Assembly (NCBI GenBank): GCA_013042695.1
Contig: JABDPQ010000666.1
Location: forward strand, 1-5,197
Source of the DNA: Desulfobacterales bacterium
GTDB taxonomy: Bacteria; Desulfobacterota; Desulfobulbia; Desulfobulbales; Desulfocapsaceae
Direction of reading: 5' to 3'
DNA: 5,197 nt
The notes below the pieces were generated by a model. The model searched no databases, was not told the DNA's origin, and saw only the letters and a program-made list of their open reading frames with translations. Both the position numbers and the translations under genes were made by a program. Shown here in pieces: positions 1-5,027 of the stretch (positions are counted from its first letter, which is position 1; each line of letters begins with the position of its first letter).

Positions 1-485
1 TAGCAGATCTATCTCGGGTTATCTATGAAAATGGCTACAACCTGGAAGACTCCTCCATGACGAATCTTGCCGGTGAATTCGCCATTCTGTTATTGTTGTC
101 AGCACCATCTGTGAACGGAGTTGACGCAGAAGAAAAACTATCTACAGAATGCCGCAGACTGGAAAGGGATAAAGGTATTACAGCTTACATCCGACCGGTG
201 CGTCAGGAGATGCCGAAACAGAAATCGAATATACTTACCAAAACCATACACGTTGAAGGTCTTGATCAGGCGGGAATCGTTTATAAGGTGAGCCAGTTTC
301 TTGCAGATAATGGTATCAATATCAGTACTTTGAACACGAAAATGAGATTGTCTCCAGAAAGCGGTGCAGCAATTTACATCATGACAATTGTCGTTGAAAT
401 ACCCACACAATTATCACTACTAACCGTGGAGGACGGGCTCAGTCGAATTGGAGATCAGTTGAATGTGGATGTGAGTCTTGCGTGA
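1..485 (+). CDS. Two-ACT-domain GcvR-like regulatory protein, 5' end cut by the window
   Basis: The frame is open from base 3 of the window, so the ATG at 57 is internal. About 18 residues (reading ADLSRVIYENGYNLEDSSM) precede it and belong to the same protein. 160 residues are visible. The first ACT domain covers roughly visible residues 1-75; its start, probably a strand and the DRPG-type loop (about 15 residues), lies outside the window. The segment DSSMTNLAGEFAILLLLSAP is typical of the GcvR family. A linker ending in ITAYIRPV leads to a second ACT domain (about residues 82-160) with a GLDQAGIVYKVSQFLADNGI loop-helix. Tandem ACT proteins of this kind bind amino acids or act by protein contact; GcvR of E. 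coli antagonises GcvA in glycine-cleavage control. No DNA-binding domain is visible. It converges on msrAB and is probably unrelated to the stress block. The ligand cannot be told from sequence. Confidence 0.85.
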   Translation, partial: ADLSRVIYENGYNLEDSSMTNLAGEFAILLLLSAPSVNGVDAEEKLSTECRRLERDKGITAYIRPVRQEMPKQKSNILTKTIHVEGLDQAGIVYKVSQFLADNGINISTLNTKMRLSPESGAAIYIMTIVVEIPTQLSLLTVEDGLSRIGDQLNVDVSLA

Positions 486-503
486 AACCCCTGCGTAAAG
501 AAC

Positions 504-582
504 GAAATAGGGGACGTACCACGTTTAATGTTGTTGCAGGTGAGCCTTTTGTAAATGGCTCAGGTGGTACGCCTCTTATTTC
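504..582. repeat. 79-bp imperfect palindromic element (REP-like), copy 1
   Basis: The arms at 504-522 and 564-582 are inverted repeats matching at 16 of 19 positions. Two of the three mismatches become G-U pairs in the + strand transcript. A nested 6-bp inverted repeat, TGAGCC (541-546) with GGCTCA (557-562), closes a 10-nt loop. The left arm, GAAATAGGGGACGTACCACG, recurs in near-identical form at 5003. The element lies between the convergent stops of the ACT gene and msrAB, where it could also end or protect both transcripts, although there is no clean U-run. The GGGGAC..ACCACG core resembles repeats that I recall beside REP-associated tyrosine transposase (IS200/IS605-like) genes; that link is from memory. 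Confidence 0.6.
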
Positions 583-590
583 CTTACCGC

Positions 591-1664
591 TTAGTTATTA
601 AACAGGCTGACATATTCGCCATATCCTTCTGCTTCAAGTTGCTCAACCGGGATGAAACGGAGTGAGGCAGAATTAATGCAGTATCGCAGTCCTTCAGGTT
701 GCGGACCGTCATTGAATAGATGACCCAGGTGAGAGTCTCCAGTTTTACTGCGCACCTCTGTCCGCACCATAAAAAACTGTCTGTCTTCTTTTTCGACAAT
801 GTTATCGCTCACCAGGGGACGAGTAAAACTTGGCCATCCTGTGCCTGATTCATACTTTTCCAGTGAACTGAAAAGCGGTTCATTTGATACAATGTCGACA
901 TAGATGCCCTGTTTTTTATTATTCCAATATTGGTTGTTGAAAGGCGGCTCGGTGCCGTTTTGCTGGGTAACCTGATACTGCAGCGGAGTCAGTTTGTCTT
1001 TCAATTCATTGCTGCTCATTTTCTTGCCGTTCTGTTTGCCCCATACTTTATCAAGGAAGGTATCTCTACCTGATCTCGAGCGGTAATATTTATACCTTAT
1101 AGAGCTTTTTTTGTAGTAGTCCTGATGATACTCTTCTGCTGGATAAAAAGTAACTGCCGGAATAATTGGTGTAACAATAGGTTTATCAAAACGTCCACTA
1201 TCAGCAAGAGTGTCTTTTGATGCTAAAGCCAGCTGCTTTTGCTCATCATCATAGAAAAATATTGCAGTGCTATAGGCATGTCCGCGATCAACAAATTGTC
1301 CACCCGGGTCAGTTGGGTCTATCTGCTTCCAATAGACATCCAGCAGATCTTGATAGGTAACGTTATCTGGGTTGAAGGTAATCTCAACCACTTCGATATG
1401 CCCTCCACTTTCATAAGTTTTGTAGGTCGGGTTGGTTGTCGTTCCTCCGGCATAACCAGAGACAACTGAAATTACGCCATCAAGTTGTTCAAAAGGCTTT
1501 TCCATGCACCAGAAGCAGCCACCTGCAAGCATTGCCTTCTGAACGGAATCTGGCTGCATCATCAGAGAACCTTCAGGCGTCGAAGGTGTTTCCATGTTTT
1601 TTGCCACAACCAATCCAGCGTTCATGAATGCAAGGCAGCAGGCGATAGTAAGTAGTCGTTTCAT
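591..1664 (-). CDS. msrAB: Exported MsrA-MsrB fusion, peptide methionine sulfoxide reductase
   Basis: The fusion reduces both methionine-S-sulfoxide (MsrA) and methionine-R-sulfoxide (MsrB) in proteins. From the ATG at 1664 it is 357 residues: a signal peptide at about 1-21 (MKRLLTIACCLAF..., cleavage near VVA-KN), MsrA at about 42-210, and MsrB at about 217-350. MsrA shows GGCFWC with nucleophile Cys50 and a second Cys53, then the GY.GG....P.Y stretch and GGHIEVV with catalytic Glu91. MsrB shows SGTGWPSF, SHLGHLFNDG and RYCINS with catalytic Cys329. The MsrB part lacks the CxxC zinc pairs (YVDIVS replaces YVCxxC) and has Thr275 where many MsrBs carry a resolving Cys. The mature protein has only three cysteines. 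A GTG at 1676 also opens this frame, but it lies inside the GTGAGG Shine-Dalgarno of the ATG. The upstream Sec gene stops in that same Shine-Dalgarno, 8 nt before this ATG, so the two are probably translationally coupled. Confidence 0.95.
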   Translation of the reverse strand: MKRLLTIACCLAFMNAGLVVAKNMETPSTPEGSLMMQPDSVQKAMLAGGCFWCMEKPFEQLDGVISVVSGYAGGTTTNPTYKTYESGGHIEVVEITFNPDNVTYQDLLDVYWKQIDPTDPGGQFVDRGHAYSTAIFFYDDEQKQLALASKDTLADSGRFDKPIVTPIIPAVTFYPAEEYHQDYYKKSSIRYKYYRSRSGRDTFLDKVWGKQNGKKMSSNELKDKLTPLQYQVTQQNGTEPPFNNQYWNNKKQGIYVDIVSNEPLFSSLEKYESGTGWPSFTRPLVSDNIVEKEDRQFFMVRTEVRSKTGDSHLGHLFNDGPQPEGLRYCINSASLRFIPVEQLEAEGYGEYVSLFNN

Positions 1665-1672
1665 GATTAACC

Positions 1673-1987
1673 TCACTTGATCATTTTCTTACTTTGTTGA
1701 GGGATTGTTCGAATGTATGTCCCTGATTTTTTCAGGGTATCCTCAATGTGCTTGACGTTTGTCTCATCAGGGTTGAAGACAACCCGGTTAATTTCACTCA
1801 TATTCTTCCAACCTTTCACAACGTTTATTACTCCTGGTTGCCCATCCAGGGCAGCTTTACCGACATCGTATCAACCAACGACAAAGGTTGCTTCATGCAA
1901 GTCCGATTCAGAAGCGTTTGCAAAGAGACCAGGCAATAGAAAAATACCGGCCAGTAATACGAGTGGTGCAATGCCAATTAATTTCAT
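1673..1987 (-). CDS. Small exported selenoprotein (in-frame UGA), MsrA-core/HMA-like
   Basis: The frame gives 104 residues if the TGA at 1871-1873 is read as selenocysteine (U39). The start is ATG 1987, with GGAGG 6 nt upstream. A signal peptide covers about 1-25 (MKLIGIAPLVLLAGIFLLPG, then an ANA cleavage site). The mature domain runs through ATFVVGUYDVG, GVINVVKGW, SEINRVVFNPD and a C-terminal helix ending KKSGTYIRT. The frame stays protein-like on both sides of the TGA, and the TGA falls where a redox or metal-binding Cys is expected. Around the active site it matches the adjacent MsrA domain with no gap: U39 to nucleophile Cys50, G52-V53-I54 to GVI, E65 to catalytic Glu91, FNPD to FNPD. 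The large GGxxxxP loop of MsrA is missing. The beta-alpha-beta-beta-alpha pattern also fits an HMA/MerP-like domain, but without the second Cys. It lies 27 nt after the Met-rich gene. The alternative is a nonsense-mutated pseudogene. No function is proven. Confidence 0.8.
1836..1873 (-). promoter_or_regulatory. UGA codon with candidate bacterial SECIS hairpin
   Basis: Reading on the - strand, the UGA (1873-1871) is followed after 22 nt by a UGGAU loop (1848-1844) closed by UGCCC (1853-1849) and GGGCA (1843-1839). The stem can extend through a 5-nt bulge by GGU (1861-1859) pairing with ACC (1838-1836). A G at loop position 2 and a UGA-to-loop distance of about 22 nt agree with what is known of SelB-dependent bacterial SECIS elements. 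A competing CCUGG/CCAGG stem overlaps it. The pairing was found by eye and no folding energy was computed. Confidence 0.55.
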
Positions 1988-2014
1988 TTCAAACCTCCAG
2001 TACTATAGTCATTT

Positions 2015-2344
2015 CTATTCCATCTTTTTCGCATCGTTCAGCATTGGTTTTTCCATGTCTGATTTCATCGGTTTTTCCATTCCAGCAGCCATTGGTTTTT
2101 CCATGTCCGTTTTCATGGGCTTTTCCATCCCATCAGCCATTGGTTTTTTCATCTTTGGTTTCATGGTATTTTTCATTTCTTCTGCTGCAGGCTTATTGAC
2201 GCTAGAACTATCAGTGATCATGGCTGAATCCATTTTTTTTGTCTTCATATCTGTGGCACTTCCATCAGAAAAAGCATTACCAGAGATAAACAAGACGCAT
2301 AATCCGAGACCCACAACCAGTGCTGCCAACTGTGATGTTTTCAT
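2015..2344 (-). CDS. Small exported methionine-rich repeat protein
   Basis: The protein has 109 residues. ATG 2344 is preceded by GGAGA about 7 nt upstream. Residues 1-24 form a signal peptide (MKTSQLAALVVGLGLCVLFI, then GNA before the cut). The mature part is hydrophilic, rich in Lys, Glu and Pro, with 16 Met in 85 residues and no Cys, His or Trp. From Met57 to Met101 every fourth residue is Met, 12 in a row, built from an 8-residue unit MEKPMxxD/G. Such a chain could bind Cu(I) or other soft metals through thioethers, or act as a sacrificial target for hypohalous acids or peroxide. A methionine-rich periplasmic peptide paired with a methionine sulfoxide reductase is known from hypochlorite resistance in Azospira (MrpX), and msrAB lies two genes downstream here. 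It belongs to no family I can name. It is probably the first gene of a Met-rich/Sec protein/msrAB operon. The function is inferred. Confidence 0.88.
   Translation of the reverse strand: MKTSQLAALVVGLGLCVLFISGNAFSDGSATDMKTKKMDSAMITDSSSVNKPAAEEMKNTMKPKMKKPMADGMEKPMKTDMEKPMAAGMEKPMKSDMEKPMLNDAKKME
2046..2141 (-). repeat. Two tandem 48-bp repeats inside the Met-rich gene
   Basis: Bases 2046-2093 and 2094-2141 are adjacent 48-bp copies. Both begin GGTTTTTCCATGTC and end CAGCCATT on the + strand, and they differ at only a handful of sites. A decayed third copy starts at 2142. Each encodes 16 residues, two MEKPM units with alternating xxD and xAG spacers. Copy number could change by slippage or recombination without shifting the reading frame. 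Confidence 0.85.
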
Positions 2345-2380
2345 TACCGTTTCTCCATGTGATTTTGTTATAATACTGAC

Positions 2381-2398
2381 AAGAGGCCCTTTCCTCTT
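2381..2398 (-). other. Short hairpin in the leader of the Met-rich gene
   Basis: AAGAGG (2381-2386) and CCTCTT (2393-2398) form a perfect 6-bp stem around a 6-nt loop, about 37 nt before the ATG of the Met-rich gene and downstream of the proposed promoter. No U-run follows, so it does not look like a terminator for the kinase gene. It may be a leader structure or a chance pairing. Confidence 0.3.
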
Positions 2399-2417
2399 AC
2401 TAGCAACACTAGGTCCT

Positions 2418-2460
2418 GGATATAAATCACAGATAAAGGATATGTAAAGATTTGGTAAAG
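2418..2460 (-). promoter_or_regulatory. 11-bp direct-repeat operator and promoter of the Met-rich operon
   Basis: On the + strand TAAAT (2423), TAAAG (2434), TAAAG (2445) and TAAAG (2456) recur at exactly 11-bp steps. On the transcribed strand this reads CTTTAC-N5 repeats. Tandem 11-bp half-sites are the usual binding pattern of OmpR/PhoB-family regulators such as PhoB and PmrA, and one is encoded just upstream. One half-site includes TTTACA, a fair -35, followed after 17 bp by an AT-rich TTATAT (about 2420-2425) as a weak -10. That fits an activator overlapping the -35. The sites begin 22 nt past the kinase stop codon. Assigning them to this response regulator is inference. Confidence 0.55.
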
Positions 2461-2481
2461 AGTGAAAAAAAGAAATCAGAC

Positions 2482-3549
2482 TCAGGTAGGCAGAACAAAC
2501 CAGATATGGGTCTCGCCATTTCTGCTTTCAGCACCGACATGGCCGCCATGAGCCTCAATGATCTCCCGTGTAATGGCAAGACCAATCCCGGCACCACCTG
2601 CATCTCTTGAACGGGAACGATCGGCACGAAAAAATCTCTCAAAGATATAGGGCAGATCGGCTTTTGAGATCCCGGGACCGCTGTTATGAAAGTTGACCGT
2701 AACCTCTTTAGAATTATGATCAACTGAAATTATTACGTGACCTGCTTGGGGGGTATAATTCCAGCAATTTTCAGTAAGATTTTGTAATGCCTGCAACAGC
2801 TTATCCCGATCAGCTTTTACATACAACTCCGGGGAAGCAAAACGTCTTTCTATGCGTATGCTTTTTTTCTGAAAATGTGGCTGGTGAAGCTCAACAATCT
2901 GGTTAACAAGAGCAGTTAGATCTAATTTTTCACGCTTAAGATAGGCTCGAGCTGCGTCGGCCCGAGCCAGTTGCTGCAGGTTATCTACCAAGTGAACAAG
3001 ACGCAGATTCTCCTGCTGGAGCATTTTAAAGGTATCCGGGGTTGGCGGAATGATATTATCATTTAACGCTTCGATATAGCCTCGCAGATTAGTAAGTGGA
3101 GTGCGGAGTTCATGAGCAACATCAGCCACCATCGTCTTGCGCAGCTGCTCGATTTTTTCCAGACTATCAGCCATGCGATTGAAGGCAACCCCAAGCTCTC
3201 CCACTTCATCCTTGGTGGTAATCTCGGTACGCAAAGAAAAATTGCCTGCCGCCATTTCCTTTGTGATGGCGGTCATTTGCAAAAGTGGCCGCAGGACCCT
3301 TCTGGTGAGTAGGAAACTGAGGATAAAGGCAACCCCCAAGGCAGCCAGGCTCGCCCAAACAAGATAATGATGAATTGAGGTCAGAAACATCTGATGGATA
3401 TCATCAGGAGACACATCATATTTCTCCATCAGGGCCATGAAATAATTAGCGGCAAGTTTATCGACAGCGACCCAGACCACAAGAAAAATAACACCAATCA
3501 CCGGTATGATATTTGTCAGCAAAAGCTTCCAGAGAAGGTGATTTTTCAT
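2482..3549 (-). CDS. Membrane sensor histidine kinase, BaeS-like
   Basis: The protein is 355 residues from ATG 3549. A longer frame begins with TTG at 3588 inside the regulator gene; the ATG is preferred because GTGAGG lies about 9 nt upstream and the protein then starts MKNHLLWKLLL as a typical inner-membrane kinase. TM1 is about residues 11-29, followed by a short periplasmic loop of about 30-35 residues with several Met and His, then TM2 at about 62-82. HAMP spans about 83-135. The H-box VADVAHELRTPLTNL carries phospho-acceptor His146. The ATPase domain shows an N-box (NLTENCWNYTP, about 257-267), G1 as NSGPG (Asn289 replaces the usual Asp of DxGxG), an F-box (FERFFRAD) and G2 (GGAGIGLAI). 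It should phosphorylate the adjacent regulator, whose stop lies 4 nt upstream. The signal is unknown; copper, oxidant or envelope damage would suit the neighbours. Naming it BaeS would overreach. Confidence 0.93.
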   Translation of the reverse strand: MKNHLLWKLLLTNIIPVIGVIFLVVWVAVDKLAANYFMALMEKYDVSPDDIHQMFLTSIHHYLVWASLAALGVAFILSFLLTRRVLRPLLQMTAITKEMAAGNFSLRTEITTKDEVGELGVAFNRMADSLEKIEQLRKTMVADVAHELRTPLTNLRGYIEALNDNIIPPTPDTFKMLQQENLRLVHLVDNLQQLARADAARAYLKREKLDLTALVNQIVELHQPHFQKKSIRIERRFASPELYVKADRDKLLQALQNLTENCWNYTPQAGHVIISVDHNSKEVTVNFHNSGPGISKADLPYIFERFFRADRSRSRDAGGAGIGLAITREIIEAHGGHVGAESRNGETHIWFVLPT

Positions 3550-3553
3550 CAGC

Positions 3554-4258
3554 TCATGCCTCACCTGGTTCTGCAAAACGATAGCCAAATCCTCGCACGG
3601 TCTGGATCATTTTTGGCTTTGCCGGGTGTTCTTCTATTTTTTGTCTGAGCTTACCTACATGCACGTCAATGACGCGGTCAACAACCGTTTCTCCATGCTC
3701 ATAAAAGCGATCTAACAGTGCTTCTCTTGAAAAAACTCGCCCGGGTGAAGCCATCAGGGTTTGAAGAAGCTTGTACTCTGAGGTCGTCAGGTTGACCGGC
3801 TCATTATTTATGGTCACTTTGCATTTGACAGGATCAAGGATAAGTCCGCCATGCGAAAGCACCTGGTCTTCCTGAGCAGGCTGGGACTCTGTGCGGCGAA
3901 GGATGGCTTTTACCCTCTCGACAAGCTCCCGGGGGCTGAAAGGTTTTACGACATAATCGTCTGCACCAAGTGAGAGCCCCATTATTCTGTCAATCTCTTC
4001 TTCACGAGCTGTAAGCATAAGGATAGGAACATCGGATACCTTTCTCAGCTCGCGGCAGATCTCCCATCCATCCATCTTGGGAAGCATTATGTCTAAAATA
4101 ACAAAAGCAAGTTTGTGCGTGCGGGCAATTGCCAGCGCACGTTCTCCATCAAATGCCGCCAAGGTAGAAAACCCTTCTTTTTGCAAATAGGTTTCAACGA
4201 GTGAAGAGGTGTTTTGATCATCCTCGACGATCAGTATTGGTCCGCTGGAAAAAGCCAT
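3554..4258 (-). CDS. OmpR/PhoB-family response regulator
   Basis: The protein has 234 residues, the normal length for the family. The receiver domain (about 6-122) has the acidic pair Asp13/Asp14 (VEDD), phospho-acceptor Asp56 (ILDIMLP), Thr83 (MLTA) and Lys105 (VKPF). The winged-helix DNA-binding domain (about 135-230) has the ROxxLL-like SREALLDRFY segment, the recognition helix VIDVHVGKLRQKI and the wing QTVRGFGYRF. All key residues are present. Start ATG 4258 has only a weak GGA 6 nt upstream; I see no better one. It is followed 4 nt after its stop by the kinase ATG, so the two are co-expressed. It probably binds tandem 11-bp repeats, and a set of such repeats lies at 2423-2460 before the Met-rich gene. 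It resembles BaeR/CusR-type regulators, but the exact subgroup cannot be settled by eye. Confidence 0.95.
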   Translation of the reverse strand: MAFSSGPILIVEDDQNTSSLVETYLQKEGFSTLAAFDGERALAIARTHKLAFVILDIMLPKMDGWEICRELRKVSDVPILMLTAREEEIDRIMGLSLGADDYVVKPFSPRELVERVKAILRRTESQPAQEDQVLSHGGLILDPVKCKVTINNEPVNLTTSEYKLLQTLMASPGRVFSREALLDRFYEHGETVVDRVIDVHVGKLRQKIEEHPAKPKMIQTVRGFGYRFAEPGEA

Positions 4259-4383
4259 AGAGCATCCAGTTTAATTGCCGTTTAAAATAGTGATCTTAAG
4301 CTCAATAATTCAACAAAAATATTGGTTACGTCCTGTGTTATCACTGCTTTTAGGGTCCCTGTAAAGCGAACAATGAAATCGAT
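4259..4383 (-). promoter_or_regulatory. Spacer with weak candidate promoter for the two-component genes
   Basis: This is the 125-nt gap between the DUF302 stop and the regulator ATG. On the - strand TTGAAT and TATTTT are separated by 18 bp (about 4281-4310), each matching the sigma-70 boxes at four of six positions. No terminator hairpin with a U-run follows the DUF302 gene, so read-through into the regulator is possible. A single GTAAAG (4361-4366) resembles the operator half-site but is not repeated at 11 bp. Confidence 0.25.
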
Positions 4384-4836
4384 TTATTTCATTGATGCTG
4401 CTTTGGTAATGCCAGCCAGGGCCTTCTCTATTTTTGTGAACACTTCCTCACAACCCATGACATTATGCCTTTTCTGTAAATATCTTGGATCGTTATACGA
4501 TATATAAACGTTGCCCTGGTCATCTTTCCAGATTAATGCTTTTTGGGGTAAATCAAGAGCAACACTTTGTTGACATTTCATCAGGGGACTTCCCACCTTT
4601 GGATTGCCAAATATAATGAGTTCTGTATCTCGCAGCTCAACACCGACCTTGCCGGCAGCAGCAGAATGCTTTATTCGGTTAAATATGGTCATGCCTTTTT
4701 CTGTCAGTATGTTTTCCATGCGGTCTGCAGTTTCTCCAACCGCAAATGTGCTCTGCACATTTATTACACCATCTGCTGCAACTACTGGGATGGCAAAAAA
4801 CAGTATTGAGAATAAGGTTACGAGTATAGTTTTCAT
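4384..4836 (-). CDS. Exported DUF302-domain protein
   Basis: The protein has 150 residues from ATG 4836, which is preceded by AAAGGAG at 5 nt. The open frame continues upstream to 4953, but the extra 39 residues have no ribosome binding site and would bury the signal peptide. The signal peptide is about 1-20 (MKTILVTLFSILFFAIPVVA). The DUF302 domain covers about 23-125, with IFNRIKHSAAAGKVG, the GNPKVGSPLM loop, ALDLPQKALIWKD and NDPRYLQKRH. Mature Cys residues are Cys88 (MKCQQ, next to the GSPLM loop) and Cys129 (MGCEE), which could form a disulfide or bind a ligand. The biochemical role of DUF302 is not established; members are small alpha/beta proteins, often periplasmic. It is transcribed toward the two-component genes and may sense or buffer the same stress, but that rests only on position. 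The family call is by recognition of the motif series. Confidence 0.88.
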   Translation of the reverse strand: MKTILVTLFSILFFAIPVVAADGVINVQSTFAVGETADRMENILTEKGMTIFNRIKHSAAAGKVGVELRDTELIIFGNPKVGSPLMKCQQSVALDLPQKALIWKDDQGNVYISYNDPRYLQKRHNVMGCEEVFTKIEKALAGITKAASMK

Positions 4837-4861
4837 TTTTGCTCCTTTAGCTGGTATCGCA

Positions 4862-4876
4862 CACGCAGGCTGCGTG
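4862..4876. promoter_or_regulatory. 15-bp palindrome upstream of the DUF302 gene
   Basis: CACGCAG and CTGCGTG are perfect 7-bp inverted repeats around a single central G, 25 nt before the DUF302 start codon and just beyond its Shine-Dalgarno. It may be a dimeric regulator operator or, in RNA, a 5-bp hairpin with an AGGCT loop next to the ribosome binding site. Nothing identifies the binding partner. Confidence 0.35.
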
Positions 4877-5002
4877 GCATCTTGAATAGCATTACCACAT
4901 GCAAATAACTTGCTCAGCGGTAACTGGTTTAGGTGTAACAATAAGAACAGCACCCATCAATTGGTAGGGTGACATTCAAGACTTTTATGATTGCCCCCGT
5001 GA

Positions 5003-5027
5003 GAAACAGGGGACAGACCACGGTTTA
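5003..5027 (+). repeat. REP-like repeat, copy 2
   Basis: GAAACAGGGGACAGACCACG (from 5003) followed by GTTTA matches the left arm of the element at 504-527 at 21 of 24 positions with one extra G, in the same orientation. The sequence TTTTGTAAAT also occurs downstream of both copies (547 and 5074), at different spacing. No matching right arm is visible before the window ends, so this copy looks partial or decayed. Confidence 0.55.

Noticed and set aside
1665..1676. GTG at 1676 as the start of msrAB
   Set aside because: It lies within the Shine-Dalgarno of the ATG at 1664, overlaps the stop of the Sec gene, and adds only four residues before a typical signal-peptide start.
1871..1873. TGA as a nonsense mutation making a pseudogene
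   Set aside because: The rest of the frame is intact, the ribosome binding site is strong, the TGA lies exactly on a catalytic-Cys column, and a SECIS-like hairpin follows. The pseudogene explanation cannot be fully excluded.
2381..2398. Terminator after the kinase gene
   Set aside because: The 6-bp hairpin has no following U-run and lies after the proposed promoter of the next gene.
1713..2447. Long + strand open frame (244 codons) rich in Phe, Ile and Ser
   Set aside because: It is antisense to the Met-rich repeat gene and the Sec gene. Its repetitive FSIGFSM pattern is the complement of the Met array, and it has no good ribosome binding site.
3550..3588. TTG at 3588 as the kinase start
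   Set aside because: It would overlap the regulator gene by 35 nt with a rare start codon. The ATG at 3549 has a ribosome binding site and gives a normal N-terminus.
4361..4366. Single GTAAAG as an autoregulatory regulator site
   Set aside because: There is no second half-site at 11 bp, and a lone hexamer is expected by chance.
4837..4953. N-terminal extension of the DUF302 frame to 4953
   Set aside because: A strong AAAGGAG site and a signal peptide both place the start at 4836.
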